Shown here in pieces: positions 52,163-64,000 of a stretch of 64,000 nt of DNA. Each line of letters opens with the position of its first letter. Position 1 is the first letter of the stretch. The notes below the pieces were generated by a model. It saw only the letters and a program-made list of their open reading frames with translations, was not told where the DNA came from and ran no database searches. The stretch comes from JACMLX01 sp040384325. GTDB lineage: Bacteria > Gemmatimonadota > Gemmatimonadetes > Gemmatimonadales > Gemmatimonadaceae. A program made the translations under genes and the position numbers. Where the stretch lies: contig JAZKJL010000001.1 in NCBI GenBank assembly GCA_040384325.1, positions 434,001-498,000 on the forward strand. The letters are read 5' to 3'.

Positions 52163-55100
52163 ATGCCGAAGCGCACTGACCTGCATCGTATCCTCATCAT
52201 CGGTTCCGGCCCCATCGTCATCGGGCAGGCCGCCGAGTTCGACTACTCCGGCACGCAGGCCACCAAGGCGCTCCGGGAAGAAGGGTATGAGGTGATCCTG
52301 GTGAACTCGAACCCGGCCACCATCATGACCGATCCGGAGATGGCGGATCGGACCTATGTGGAGCCGGTGACGCCCGAGTTCGTGGAGCGCGTGATCGCCG
52401 CCGAACGCCCCGATGCGCTGCTGCCGACCATGGGTGGCCAGACGGCGCTGAACGTCGCGCTGACGCTCTATGACACGGGGGTGCTGGACAAGTACGGCGT
52501 GCAGCTGATCGGTGCCAACGCGCGCGCGATTCGTGTGGCCGAGGATCGTCAGGAGTTCGCCGCCGCGATGGCGCGGATCGGCCTCTCGGTGGCCAAGGGC
52601 GGCTTCGCCCACACCTGGGACGAGGCGAATGCGTTGCTGGAGGACACGGGATACCCGGCGATCATCCGGCCGTCGTTCACGCTCGGTGGGTCGGGCGGTG
52701 GCGTGGCGTACAACCGGGACGAGTACGAGGCCATCGTGCGCCGCGGGCTGGACGAGTCGCCGACCACGCAGGTGCTCATCGAGCGCAGCCTGCTCGGCTG
52801 GAAGGAGTTCGAGCTCGAGGTGATGCGCGACTGCGCCGACAACGTGGTGATCGTCTGCACCATCGAGAACCTCGATCCGATGGGTGTGCACACCGGCGAC
52901 TCGATCACGGTGGCGCCGGCCATGACGCTCACCGATCGTGAATACCAGACCATGCGCGACGCCGCCTGCGCGATCATCCGCGAGATCGGCGTCGAGGCAG
53001 GCGGCTGCAACATCCAGTTCACCGTCAGCCCCGTCACGGGCGAGTTGCTGGTGATCGAGATGAATCCGCGCGTGTCGCGGTCATCGGCGCTGGCATCCAA
53101 GGCGACCGGGTTCCCGATCGCGCGCATCGGCGCCAAGCTGGCGGTCGGCATGACGCTGGACGAGATCCCGAACGACATCACGCGCACCACGCCGGCCAGC
53201 TTCGAGCCGGTGCTCGACTACGTGGTGGTGAAGTGTCCGCGCTTCGCGTTCGAGAAGTTCCCGGCCGCCGATGCGCGCCTCACCACGCAGATGAAGAGCG
53301 TGGGCGAGAGCATGGCGATCGGTCGCACGTTCAAGGAGGCGTTCCAGAAGGGCCTGCGTGCGCTCGAGACCGGCCGTTCGGGGTGGGAGGTCGGGCCGCG
53401 CCTGATCGATGACCGCCTCGCCGACGACGCGATCGAGACGCTGCGCGGCATGCTCCGCCAGCCGACGCCGGAGCGCATCTTCCAGGTGAAGCGGGCGATG
53501 CAGTCGGGCATGGGCGATGCCGAGCTGTTCGAGATCACCGCCATCGATCCCTGGTTCCTCGCCCAGATGCGCGAGCTGCTGGATGCGGAGCTGGAGTACG
53601 CGGCGCAGGCCGAGGTCACGCCGGCGCTGGTGCTTCGCATGAAGCGGATGGGCTTCTCCGATCGCCAGCTGGGTGCACTGCGTCACGAGAGCGAGGCGGC
53701 GGTGCGCGCACGGCGCCACGCGGACGGCATTCGCCCGTCGTACAAGATGGTGGACACCTGCGCCGGCGAGTTCCCGAGCGAGACGCCGTATCTCTACTCC
53801 AGCTACGACGAGGAGAGTGAGGCGCCGCGCACCGGGCGCCAGTCGGTGATCATCCTCGGCTCGGGCCCGAACCGCATCGGCCAGGGTGTGGAGTTCGACT
53901 ACTGCTGCGTGCGCGCGGCGATGGCGCTGCGTGAGCAGGGATACGAGACGATCATGATCAACTCGAATCCCGAGACCGTCTCCACCGACTTCGACGTCTC
54001 CGACAAGCTCTACTTCGAGCCGCTGACGCTCGAGGACGTGCTGGAGATCGTCGAGCGTGAGCAGCCGATGGGCGTGATCGTGCAGCTCGGCGGCCAGACG
54101 CCGCTCAAGCTGACGCGAGGACTGGAAGCGGCCGGCGTGCGCATCCTCGGTACCTCGCCGGATGCGATCGACGTGGCCGAGGACCGCCGCCGCTTCGATG
54201 CGATCGCGCGCAGCCTCGGCATCAAGCAGCCCGAGAACGGCACCGCCACCAGCGTCGAGGAGGCGGTCAGCATCGCCGACGGCATCGGCTATCCGGTGCT
54301 GGTGCGCCCGAGCTACGTGCTCGGCGGCCGCGCGATGCAGGTGGTGTATGACGACGCCTCGCTGCGCGACTACTTCGAGCGCGCCGCGCGCGTGTCGGAG
54401 GAGCGTCCGGTGCTCATCGACCGTTTCCTCGAGGATGCGTTCGAGGCCGACGTGGACGCGATCTCCGATGGCGAGACGACGGTGATCGGCGGCGTGATGC
54501 AGCACATCGAGGATGCCGGCATCCATTCCGGCGACTCGGCCTGCGTGCTGCCGCCGGTGCGCATCCCGGCCGAGTACCAGGACGTGATGCGCAAGCACAC
54601 GGTGGCACTGGCGAAGGCGCTCGGCGTGGTCGGCCTGATCAACGTGCAGTACGCGATCCGCGATGGCGAGGTCTACGTGCTGGAAGTGAACCCGCGCGCC
54701 AGCCGCACCATCCCGTTCGTCTCCAAGGCCATCGGCGTGCCGCTGGCGTCGCTGGCCGCGCGCGTGATGTGCGGTGAGACGCTGGCGCAGGTCGGGCTGA
54801 CGGAGGAGATCGTGCCGACCTACTTCAGCGTCAAGGAGGCGGTCTTCCCGTTCAAGAAGTTCCGCGAGTTCGATCCCGTGCTGGGACCCGAGATGCGCTC
54901 CACCGGCGAGGTGATGGGCATCTCGGAGTCGTTCGGGCTGGCGTTCGCGAAGGCGCAGCTGGCGGCCGAGAATGCGCTGCCGCGGAGCGGCGCGATCTTC
55001 GTCACGGTGAACGATCGCGACAAGGTTGCGGTGGCGCCGATCGTCCAGCGCTTCCACGCGATGGGGTTCAAGATCATCGCCACCGCGGGTACGGCGGCGT

Positions 55101-55414
55101 TCCTCAAGGCGCAGGGCATCCCCGCCGAGAAGGTGTTCAAGGTGCACGAGGGCCGGCCGCACGCGCTGGACCTGATCGTGAACCGTGAGGTGGTGCTGCT
55201 GATCAACACGCCGATGGGCAAGCACGCCCAGCGCGACGACTACACGATCCGGCAGGCCGCGATCGCGAATCGCGTCGCGTACACCACGACACTGTCGGCC
55301 GCCGGTGCAGCCTGCGATGCGATCGAGGCGCTGGCGGGCTCGCAGCCCACCGTGCGTCCGCTGCAGGACTGGCACGCGATGCTGGCAGCCGGCCGCGCGG
55401 CCCTTCCCGCGTGA
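52163..55414 (+). CDS. carB: Carbamoyl-phosphate synthase large subunit
   Basis: A 1083-residue, full-length large subunit, using ammonia from the small subunit plus bicarbonate and two ATP. It has two homologous ATP-grasp halves, each beginning with a glycine-rich segment (ILIIGSGPIVIGQAAEFDYSG near residue 10, and VIILGSGPNRIGQGVEFDYCC in the second half). An oligomerisation region separates them, and a C-terminal MGS-like allosteric domain (about 945-1083) follows. carA is not in the window. The ATG at 52163 gives the family-typical MPKRTDLHRILIIG start. It feeds pyrimidine and arginine synthesis; pyrD and pyrF lie 5 kb upstream. Confidence 0.98.
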   Translation: MPKRTDLHRILIIGSGPIVIGQAAEFDYSGTQATKALREEGYEVILVNSNPATIMTDPEMADRTYVEPVTPEFVERVIAAERPDALLPTMGGQTALNVALTLYDTGVLDKYGVQLIGANARAIRVAEDRQEFAAAMARIGLSVAKGGFAHTWDEANALLEDTGYPAIIRPSFTLGGSGGGVAYNRDEYEAIVRRGLDESPTTQVLIERSLLGWKEFELEVMRDCADNVVIVCTIENLDPMGVHTGDSITVAPAMTLTDREYQTMRDAACAIIREIGVEAGGCNIQFTVSPVTGELLVIEMNPRVSRSSALASKATGFPIARIGAKLAVGMTLDEIPNDITRTTPASFEPVLDYVVVKCPRFAFEKFPAADARLTTQMKSVGESMAIGRTFKEAFQKGLRALETGRSGWEVGPRLIDDRLADDAIETLRGMLRQPTPERIFQVKRAMQSGMGDAELFEITAIDPWFLAQMRELLDAELEYAAQAEVTPALVLRMKRMGFSDRQLGALRHESEAAVRARRHADGIRPSYKMVDTCAGEFPSETPYLYSSYDEESEAPRTGRQSVIILGSGPNRIGQGVEFDYCCVRAAMALREQGYETIMINSNPETVSTDFDVSDKLYFEPLTLEDVLEIVEREQPMGVIVQLGGQTPLKLTRGLEAAGVRILGTSPDAIDVAEDRRRFDAIARSLGIKQPENGTATSVEEAVSIADGIGYPVLVRPSYVLGGRAMQVVYDDASLRDYFERAARVSEERPVLIDRFLEDAFEADVDAISDGETTVIGGVMQHIEDAGIHSGDSACVLPPVRIPAEYQDVMRKHTVALAKALGVVGLINVQYAIRDGEVYVLEVNPRASRTIPFVSKAIGVPLASLAARVMCGETLAQVGLTEEIVPTYFSVKEAVFPFKKFREFDPVLGPEMRSTGEVMGISESFGLAFAKAQLAAENALPRSGAIFVTVNDRDKVAVAPIVQRFHAMGFKIIATAGTAAFLKAQGIPAEKVFKVHEGRPHALDLIVNREVVLLINTPMGKHAQRDDYTIRQAAIANRVAYTTTLSAAGAACDAIEALAGSQPTVRPLQDWHAMLAAGRAALPA

Positions 55415-55448
55415 CCGGCGCTGCTGGCCGCCCTTCTCCTTCCTTGCG

Positions 55449-56570
55449 ATGACTCAGACTCCGGTCCCGCTGCTCGACCTGAAAGCGCAGCACGCCACGA
55501 TCAAGGACGCCGTGCTGGAACAGGTGCACGCGGTGATCGACGAGCAGGCCTTCATCCTCGGCCCGGTGGTGGGCCGCCTCGAGTGCGAGGTGGCAGGGTT
55601 GTCGAAGGTGCGCTTCGCGATCGGCTGTGCGAACGGCACCGATGCCATCCTGCTGGCGATGCGTGCCCTCGACATCGGGCGTGACGACGAGGTGATCACT
55701 ACCCCGTTCACCTTCTTCGCCACCGCGGGGACGATCCACAACGTCGGCGCACGCCCGGTGTTCGTGGACATCGATCCGCTGACGTTCAACATCGATCCGG
55801 CGGCTGCCGGCGCCGCGGTGACGTCGCGCACCAAGGCCGTGATCCCGGTGGACCTGTTCGGCCAGATGGCGGCGATCGAGCAGGTGCGCGCGCAGGTCGG
55901 TACGCTGCCGATCATCGAGGATGCGGCGCAGTCGATCGGCGCCAGCCGCATGATCGACGGTCGCACGGTGATGGCGGGCGAGTCAGCCACGATCGGCACC
56001 TTCAGCTTCTTCCCCTCGAAGAATCTGGGCGGCTACGGCGACGGTGGCATGATCGTGACGCAGGACGAGGCGCTCTACACGCGCCTGATGAAGTTGCGCA
56101 CACATGGCTCGATGAAGACGTACTTCCACGAGCTGGTGGGCTACAACAGCCGGCTCGATGCGCTGCAGGCGGCGGTGCTGGTGGCGAAGCTGCCGCACCT
56201 CGAGGCGTGGAGTGCCGCACGGCGTGCCAACGCGGCGTTCTACGACCAGGCCTTCGCCGACGTGCCGGAACTGGTGACGCCGTACGTGGACGCGGCCAAC
56301 ACCTCGATCTACAACCAGTACACCGTGCGCGCCCAGCGGCGCGACGCACTGCAGGCGCACCTCAAGGAGCGCGGTATCGGCTCGGCGATCTACTACCCGC
56401 TGCCGCTGCACCTGCAGCCCTGCTTCGCCTATCTCGGCTACCAGGAAGGGCAGTGTCCCGAGTCGGAGCGGGCGGCGCACGAGGTGCTGTCGCTGCCGGT
56501 CTTCCCGGAGCTCTCCGCCGGGCAGCGCGATGCCGTGGTGACCGCCGTTCGCGCGTTCTACGGCCGCTGA
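55449..56570 (+). CDS. DegT/DnrJ/EryC1/StrS family sugar aminotransferase
   Basis: A 373-residue PLP enzyme transferring an amino group to a keto-sugar nucleotide. The PLP Lys is K191 in SFFPSKNLGGYGDGG, and IIEDAAQSIGA holds the Asp that contacts the pyridine nitrogen. With the next gene, a UDP-HexNAc 6-dehydrogenase type, it resembles the WbpE/WlbC type that acts on UDP-3-keto-N-acetylglucuronate; this is inferred from context. It starts 34 bp after carB and probably serves surface polysaccharide synthesis. Confidence 0.9.
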   Translation: MTQTPVPLLDLKAQHATIKDAVLEQVHAVIDEQAFILGPVVGRLECEVAGLSKVRFAIGCANGTDAILLAMRALDIGRDDEVITTPFTFFATAGTIHNVGARPVFVDIDPLTFNIDPAAAGAAVTSRTKAVIPVDLFGQMAAIEQVRAQVGTLPIIEDAAQSIGASRMIDGRTVMAGESATIGTFSFFPSKNLGGYGDGGMIVTQDEALYTRLMKLRTHGSMKTYFHELVGYNSRLDALQAAVLVAKLPHLEAWSAARRANAAFYDQAFADVPELVTPYVDAANTSIYNQYTVRAQRRDALQAHLKERGIGSAIYYPLPLHLQPCFAYLGYQEGQCPESERAAHEVLSLPVFPELSAGQRDAVVTAVRAFYGR

Positions 56571-56612
56571 TCGCGCCGCGGTTCTTCACCTCACCTGTGT
56601 CCTGATTCGTTG

Positions 56613-57947
56613 ATGCACAAGAACCAGCTGTTGTCCCGCATCCAGTCGCACGACGCCGTCGTGGCGGTGGTCGGCCTGGGGTATGTCGGCCTCCCGCTCG
56701 CGATGGAGTTCGCCGAGGCGGGCTTCCGGGTGATCGGGTATGACGTCAGCGAGCGCGTGGTGGCGCTGCTGAACGGCGGCGAGTCGCACATCCAGGACAT
56801 CCCGGCCGCGATGGTGGCGCGTCACGTGGCATCGGGGCACTTCGTGGCCACCACCGATGCCGCGCGCATGCGCGACGCCGATGCGATCTCGATCGCGGTC
56901 CCGACGCCGCTCGGCAAGACGCGCGATCCCGACATGACGTATGTGCACGCGGCCACGCAGGCAGTGGTGAGTCAGGCGCACGCCGGCCTGCTGATCGTGC
57001 TCGAGAGCACGACCTATCCCGGCACCACCCGTGAGGTGCTGCAGCCGGCGATCGAAGCCGCGGGCTTCACCATCGGCGCGGATGTGTTCCTCGCCTTCAG
57101 CCCGGAGCGCGTGGACCCCGGCAACCCGGTCTACCACACCAAGAACACGCCGAAGGTGGTGGGTGGCGTGACGCCGGCCTGCACCGAGGTGGCGACGGCG
57201 CTCTACAGCGCCGTGATCGACACGGTGGTGCCGGTGTCGTCCACCGAGACGGCGGAGCTGGTGAAGCTGCTCGAGAACACCTTCCGCTCGGTCAACATCG
57301 GCCTCGTGAACGAGATCGCGATCGTCTGCGACAAGCTGGGCGTGAACGTGTGGGAAGTGATCGACGCCGCGGCCACCAAGCCGTTCGGCTACATGAAGTT
57401 CACGCCCGGCCCGGGCATCGGCGGCCACTGCATCCCGCTCGACCCGCACTACCTCGCGTGGAAGATGCGCACGCTAAACTACAAGACGCGCTTCATCGAC
57501 CTCGCCAGCGAGATCAACTCGGGCATGCCGGACTACGTGGTGGAGAAAGTCTCGCGCGCGCTCAACGACAACCGGAAGTCCGTGCGCGGCAGCGCGGTGC
57601 TGATCCTTGGCGTGGCGTACAAGCGTGACATCGACGACATGCGCGAGAGTCCCGCCCTCGACATCATGCGATTGCTGGAGGCGCGCGGTGCGACGGTCAC
57701 GTTCAACGACCCGCATGTGCACAGCTTCCGCGAGGATGGCCACGACTACCACGGCGTGCCGCTGACGGCCGACTTGCTGGCCGCCGCCGACGCGGTGGTG
57801 ATCGTCACCGACCACACCGCCTACGACTTCCAGTTCGTCGTCGACCACGCGGCGCTGGTGATCGACACCCGCAACGCGACCGGGCGCACCACGCCGGCCA
57901 CGGCGCGGATCGTGAGCCTGGCCGATACCGTGGCGCGGCCAGATTGA
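56613..57947 (+). CDS. Nucleotide sugar dehydrogenase (UDP-N-acetylhexosamine 6-dehydrogenase type)
   Basis: A 444-residue UDP-sugar dehydrogenase. NAD motif VVGLGYVGLPLAMEF near the N-terminus, STTYPGTTREVL in the middle, and the catalytic Cys C273 in PGPGIGGHCIPLDPHYL. PGPGIGGHCIP and the wide spacing fit the WbpA/WecC/VipA group that oxidises UDP-GlcNAc or UDP-ManNAc to the uronate, rather than UDP-glucose dehydrogenase. The ATG at 56613 is used; a TTG directly before it is less likely. It forms a pair with the aminotransferase gene 42 bp upstream. Confidence 0.92.
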   Translation: MHKNQLLSRIQSHDAVVAVVGLGYVGLPLAMEFAEAGFRVIGYDVSERVVALLNGGESHIQDIPAAMVARHVASGHFVATTDAARMRDADAISIAVPTPLGKTRDPDMTYVHAATQAVVSQAHAGLLIVLESTTYPGTTREVLQPAIEAAGFTIGADVFLAFSPERVDPGNPVYHTKNTPKVVGGVTPACTEVATALYSAVIDTVVPVSSTETAELVKLLENTFRSVNIGLVNEIAIVCDKLGVNVWEVIDAAATKPFGYMKFTPGPGIGGHCIPLDPHYLAWKMRTLNYKTRFIDLASEINSGMPDYVVEKVSRALNDNRKSVRGSAVLILGVAYKRDIDDMRESPALDIMRLLEARGATVTFNDPHVHSFREDGHDYHGVPLTADLLAAADAVVIVTDHTAYDFQFVVDHAALVIDTRNATGRTTPATARIVSLADTVARPD

Positions 57948-58128
57948 ACCCGCTCCTCCGTCCGGGGTCTATAGCTCCGGCAGCACCGCTCGTTTCCGCC
58001 GTTGGCGCCCGGTCCGGGCGATTGTCGCGCTTCCCGCTCCCATGCACCGAATCCTCCACCCGTCCGCACGCTGCCACGCCCGAGGGAATCTCCGTCCCGT
58101 TTCGTCGCGGTCGGCGCGGGGGGTGCTG

Positions 58129-58938
58129 ATGACCCGACCTGTCCGGGGCGCCGGCCTGCTGGCGGTGACGGTGCTGCTGCTGTCGGCCTGCCGTGGTGGC
58201 TTCCGCGTCGAGCGTTTCGGTGGTGAGAACGCGCCACTCTACACCGCCGGTGTGCAGGAGCTGCAGCTCAAGCACTGGGGCAATGCGATCCAGGCATTCG
58301 AGAAGCTGACCACCGACCTGCCGGCGCGTGACACGCTGCTGCCGCTGTCGCACTTCTACCTCGGCCGCGCGCGGAGCGGGAACTCGGAGCACCTGCTGGC
58401 GGCACAGGCCTACGGCAAGGTGGCCGAGAACTTCCCCGACGACTCGCTGGCCGACGATGCCATGTACGAGGGGGCGCGTGAGTACCAGCGGCTCTGGCGG
58501 TCACCGGAACTCGATTCGCAGTACGGCGTCACCGCGCAGGCCAGCTATCGCACGCTGCTCGCCGTCTATCCCGATTCGCCACGGAAGAAGGACGCCGAGC
58601 GCGAGTTGCTGGCCCTCGAGGAGATGTTCGCCACCAAGGAATACCTGGCGGGCTACTACTACTACCGGCGCAAGGCGTACGATCCGGCGATCCTCTACTT
58701 CAAGACGGTCGTCACCACCTTCGCCGAAACGACCAAGGCGCGCGACGCGTACCTGCGCATGATCGAGTCGTACCGCGCGATCCGGTACCTCGAGGAGGCG
58801 ACCGAATCGTGTGAGGCGGTGAAGAAGCGGTTCGGTGACGACGCCGAGGTGAAGAAGCTGTGTCCGCCAGTGGCGGCGCCGCGCGACACCACGGTCGCCA
58901 CGCCGCCCGCACCGGTAGTTCCCGCGCGCAAGCCCTGA
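58129..58938 (+). CDS. bamD: Outer membrane protein assembly factor BamD
   Basis: A 269-residue lipoprotein. Signal peptide with lipobox LSAC (C21), then TPR-like helical repeats: APLYTAGVQELQLKHWGNAIQAFEKLTTDLP, LLPLSHFYLGRARSGNSEHLLAAQAYGKVAENFPDDSLADDAMYEGAREYQRL, and YLAGYYYYRRKAYDPAILYFKTVVTTFAETTKARDAYLRMIESYRAI. It is part of the BAM complex inserting beta-barrels in the outer membrane. The ATG at 58129 places the signal peptide at the N-terminus. The C-terminal 25 residues are Pro/Ala-rich. nadD follows after 6 bp. Confidence 0.93.
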   Translation: MTRPVRGAGLLAVTVLLLSACRGGFRVERFGGENAPLYTAGVQELQLKHWGNAIQAFEKLTTDLPARDTLLPLSHFYLGRARSGNSEHLLAAQAYGKVAENFPDDSLADDAMYEGAREYQRLWRSPELDSQYGVTAQASYRTLLAVYPDSPRKKDAERELLALEEMFATKEYLAGYYYYRRKAYDPAILYFKTVVTTFAETTKARDAYLRMIESYRAIRYLEEATESCEAVKKRFGDDAEVKKLCPPVAAPRDTTVATPPAPVVPARKP

Positions 58939-58944
58939 CCGCGT

Positions 58945-59517
58945 ATGCGGATCGGGCTCTTCGGCGGCAGCTTCGATCCCCCGCACGTCGGCCACTGGCT
59001 GGCGGCGGTCGATGCGTTCGAGGCGCTGGAGCTCGACCGGCTGGACTTCATCCCCGCCGCGCAGCAACCGCTCAAGCCGGCCCGCCACACCGCCTCGGCG
59101 GCGGCGCGGATCGGGATGCTGGAAGGGATGGTGGCGGGAGACCCGCGCTTCGCCGTGAATCGGGTCGAAATCGATCGCGGGGGATTATCCTTCACGGTTG
59201 ATACGGCGGCGGCCTACCGGGCCGCCGGCGCCGAGGATTCGCTGTTCCTGTTGCTGGGCACGGACGCAGCTGCACAGCTCGACCGGTGGAAGGAGCCGGA
59301 GCGGTTGCTGCGCCTCGTGCAGTTGGTCGTCTTGACCCGCGGGGCGGAGGTCTTCGCCCCGGTGGGACTGGGGCGCGATGCGCTCGTGCTGCCGACGCGC
59401 CGGGTGGATGTCAGTTCCACCGAGGTGCGCCGTCGCGCGGGCGAGGGGCGCTCATTGCGAGGGTTCGTCCTGGACGCCGTGGCGGAGCAGGTCCGCGCGC
59501 AGGCGTTGTACCGATAG
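58945..59517 (+). CDS. nadD: Nicotinate-nucleotide adenylyltransferase
   Basis: A 190-residue enzyme making deamido-NAD from nicotinate mononucleotide and ATP. The nucleotidyltransferase motif GLFGGSFDPPHVGH contains H14 and H17, and the second ATP motif is SSTEVRRR near residue 155. Length and motifs are standard. It lies between bamD and secA, 9 bp before secA. Confidence 0.96.
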   Translation: MRIGLFGGSFDPPHVGHWLAAVDAFEALELDRLDFIPAAQQPLKPARHTASAAARIGMLEGMVAGDPRFAVNRVEIDRGGLSFTVDTAAAYRAAGAEDSLFLLLGTDAAAQLDRWKEPERLLRLVQLVVLTRGAEVFAPVGLGRDALVLPTRRVDVSSTEVRRRAGEGRSLRGFVLDAVAEQVRAQALYR

Positions 59518-59526
59518 GGGAGAGCG

Positions 59527-62685
<3,159 letters not shown>

Positions 62686-62717
62686 CGCATCACCGGTGGG
62701 TGACGCCGGTGTGATGT

Positions 62718-62750
62718 GCGGGGCGCTGCCGTTCGACGGCGGCGCCCCGC
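62718..62750. terminator. Bidirectional hairpin between secA and the barrel-protein gene
   Basis: A 14-bp stem with one G-T pair (62718-62731 with 62737-62750, loop TTCGA) lies between two convergent stops. There is no T tract. Confidence 0.7.
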
Positions 62751-62756
62751 CGTCGT

Positions 62757-63803
62757 TCAGCGGCCGAGGCGCAGCACCGCGCTCAGGCCAAGGCGCGCCG
62801 CGAAGTCCACCGAGTGCTCGCCGGGCAGGTAGTGCGCGACACCGTCGGCGCGCAGCTGCAGGTCACGCGTGAGCGCGACACGCGCACCGGCAATGCCGGA
62901 TGCGCCCCAGTGATCGACGTACTCGAACGAGGTGCGCGAGGGACCCGCGCCGGCCAGCAGCGCGTACCGCGTGCCGACGGGGACGTTGTGCGTGTAGCGG
63001 AACGCGAAGGTGGTGACGCGATACGTCTCGCCGGCGCGCAGCACGCCACCGGTGGAGCCGGGCTGGTTGCCGTCGCGCACTTCCTGACGACCGTACGTGG
63101 CCTCGACCTCGAGTTCCGAACGCGAGGTGAGGAACGTGCCGACGCGACCACCGATCGCGCGACCGCTGCGCAGGTTCCAGCGTGAGGCCAGCTGCCACTG
63201 CTGACCGAAGCCACCGAGCTCGATGCTGCCCGGTTCCTGCATCGTCAGGTTGCCGCGGCGACGATCGGACGTCGTTGGACCGTCGAACGGACCGATCACC
63301 GCCTGCAACCCGGTGCGCACGCCGAACTCGGTGGCACCACTGGCCGGCAGCCGGTTGAAGATCACGTCGGAACGCAGTGCATAGCGTCCGCTGATCGCGG
63401 TGCGCACGCCGAGCAGCACACTGGGTCCGAAGTTGTACGTGATCTCGTAGTCGCTCCGCGCGAGGCCGGCGCCGATCAGGAGTCCGGAATAGTCGGAGAG
63501 CGGAATCGTGTACGTCGCGCGCGCCACCAGCTGGTTGTAGCGGCGCCGTAGTGGTTCGCTGACGCCATCCACGGTGCTGGTGGACGCCTCGAGCTCGACG
63601 CCGACGTTGCGGTGCAGGTTGACGCGTCCACGAATGCCGAGGCTGAGTGGCGCCCGGCTCTCGAAGCGCGCCTGTTCGGGATCGACGAGGGTGACCTGGC
63701 CATACCCACCGATCTCGACCGAGCCGGCGGCCTGGGCGGCGGCGGTGACGCTGACGGCGAGTTGTGAGACGACGAGCAGTGCGGCAGCACCGGAGAGACG
63801 CAT
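62757..63803 (-). CDS. Outer-membrane beta-barrel protein made of two duplicated halves
   Basis: A 348-residue exported protein. A signal peptide (about 1-24, ending TAAAQA) precedes alternating hydrophobic/polar strands typical of OmpA/OmpW-like barrels. The chain is an internal tandem repeat: GSVEIGGYGQ (27-36) matches GSIELGGFGQ (192-201), LLIGAGLARSDYE (108-120) matches LLAGAGPSRTSFE (282-294), LRSDVIFNRLP (143-153) matches LRADGVAHYLP (317-327), and FGVRTGLQAVIG (160-171) matches FAARLGLSAVLR (334-345). The start at 63803 puts the signal peptide first. It ends in Arg rather than the usual aromatic residue. Function unknown; possibly a porin or structural protein. Bases 63804-64000 contain no gene I can support. 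Confidence 0.78.
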   Translation of the reverse strand: MRLSGAAALLVVSQLAVSVTAAAQAAGSVEIGGYGQVTLVDPEQARFESRAPLSLGIRGRVNLHRNVGVELEASTSTVDGVSEPLRRRYNQLVARATYTIPLSDYSGLLIGAGLARSDYEITYNFGPSVLLGVRTAISGRYALRSDVIFNRLPASGATEFGVRTGLQAVIGPFDGPTTSDRRRGNLTMQEPGSIELGGFGQQWQLASRWNLRSGRAIGGRVGTFLTSRSELEVEATYGRQEVRDGNQPGSTGGVLRAGETYRVTTFAFRYTHNVPVGTRYALLAGAGPSRTSFEYVDHWGASGIAGARVALTRDLQLRADGVAHYLPGEHSVDFAARLGLSAVLRLGR

Positions 63804-64000
63804 GGCGGACGGACGAGGGTAGTGCGGCCGACGTGGCGACGATCGGTCGGCGGGCAGTGCGCACAATACGCGGAGCCGGGGCCGCACCGCGAGGGATCGT
63901 GGTGCGATGGATGGGTACCCGCCCGCGCCGCCGGTGGTGGCAGACTGGATCGCCCGTCGTTCACCCGATCCCCGATCCCACACCCTCATGCCTGCCGCCT

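Noticed and set aside
63988..64000. Possible start of a plus-strand gene (ATG followed by three codons) at the window edge
   Set aside because: Only four codons are visible and there is no convincing ribosome-binding site; it cannot be supported.

Overview
The window is about 64 kb of GC-rich, densely coded chromosome from a diderm (Gram-negative-type) bacterium. It shows TonB/ExbD parts, the lipoprotein BamD, outer-membrane barrel and lipoprotein signals, a K+-independent-type H+-pyrophosphatase, an enlarged SecA, zinc-ligand forms of ribosomal proteins L36, S4 and L28, and a myo-inositol-phosphate synthase next to a CDP-alcohol phosphotransferase. From family knowledge this mix fits Gemmatimonadota best. 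That placement is an inference; no 16S rRNA gene is present. Nothing looks like a prophage, insertion sequence, CRISPR array or integron. Genes are packed with many 1-8 nt stop/start overlaps, so most of the window is a series of translationally coupled operons.

Layout. 1-1.3 kb: end of an exbD and a tonB-family gene. 1.4-8.0 kb: transport and bioenergetics (amino-acid permease, H+-pyrophosphatase, second amino-acid permease, dicarboxylate/glutamate symporter). 8.2-9.0 kb: a zinc metallopeptidase. 9.1-15.9 kb: complete histidine utilisation operon (hutU-hutG-hutI-hutH plus a coupled TlpA-like thioredoxin), divergent from an FCD-type GntR regulator. 15.9-23.5 kb (minus strand): GlcN6P deaminase/PIG-L fusion, sodium:solute symporter, GlcNAc kinase, then a HipA-like kinase with a coupled DUF3037-like protein, and an ABC-F ATPase. 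23.7-25.5 kb: erpA and a Fic protein with a repeat array upstream. 25.5-28.6 kb: serine hydrolase and NagZ-type GH3 enzyme.

28.9-31.8 kb: inositol lipid gene pair and two small proteins. 31.8-38.6 kb: 2-oxoacid dehydrogenase E1 alpha, E1 beta, a small membrane protein and E2, followed by a coupled run of unknown small genes, a PHP phosphoesterase, a pteridine-reductase-like SDR with an altered active site, and an unrecognised Cys-motif protein. 38.7-43.5 kb: thioredoxin reductase, metallo-hydrolase, DUF4149-like membrane protein, aspartase, Rrf2 regulator, unknown helical protein. 43.6-43.75 kb: a self-contained tRNA-Leu(CAG) unit with promoter and terminator. 43.9-47.5 kb: smpB, N-acetylmuramoyl-L-alanine amidase, pyrD, pyrF. 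47.6-51 kb: rpmJ-rpsM-rpsK-rpsD-rpoA-rplQ-rpmB. 51-58 kb: a GDP-mannose-dehydratase-like gene, carB, a DegT sugar aminotransferase and a nucleotide-sugar dehydrogenase. 58.1-62.7 kb: bamD, nadD, secA. 62.8-63.8 kb: an outer-membrane barrel protein built from two duplicated halves.

How it works together. Histidine, aspartate, other amino acids and amino sugars are imported and broken down, consistent with a heterotroph. GlcNAc liberated by the NagZ-like enzyme could feed the kinase and deaminase encoded nearby. The remainder is core machinery: translation, transcription, protein export, outer-membrane assembly, pyrimidine and NAD synthesis, and cell-surface sugar formation.
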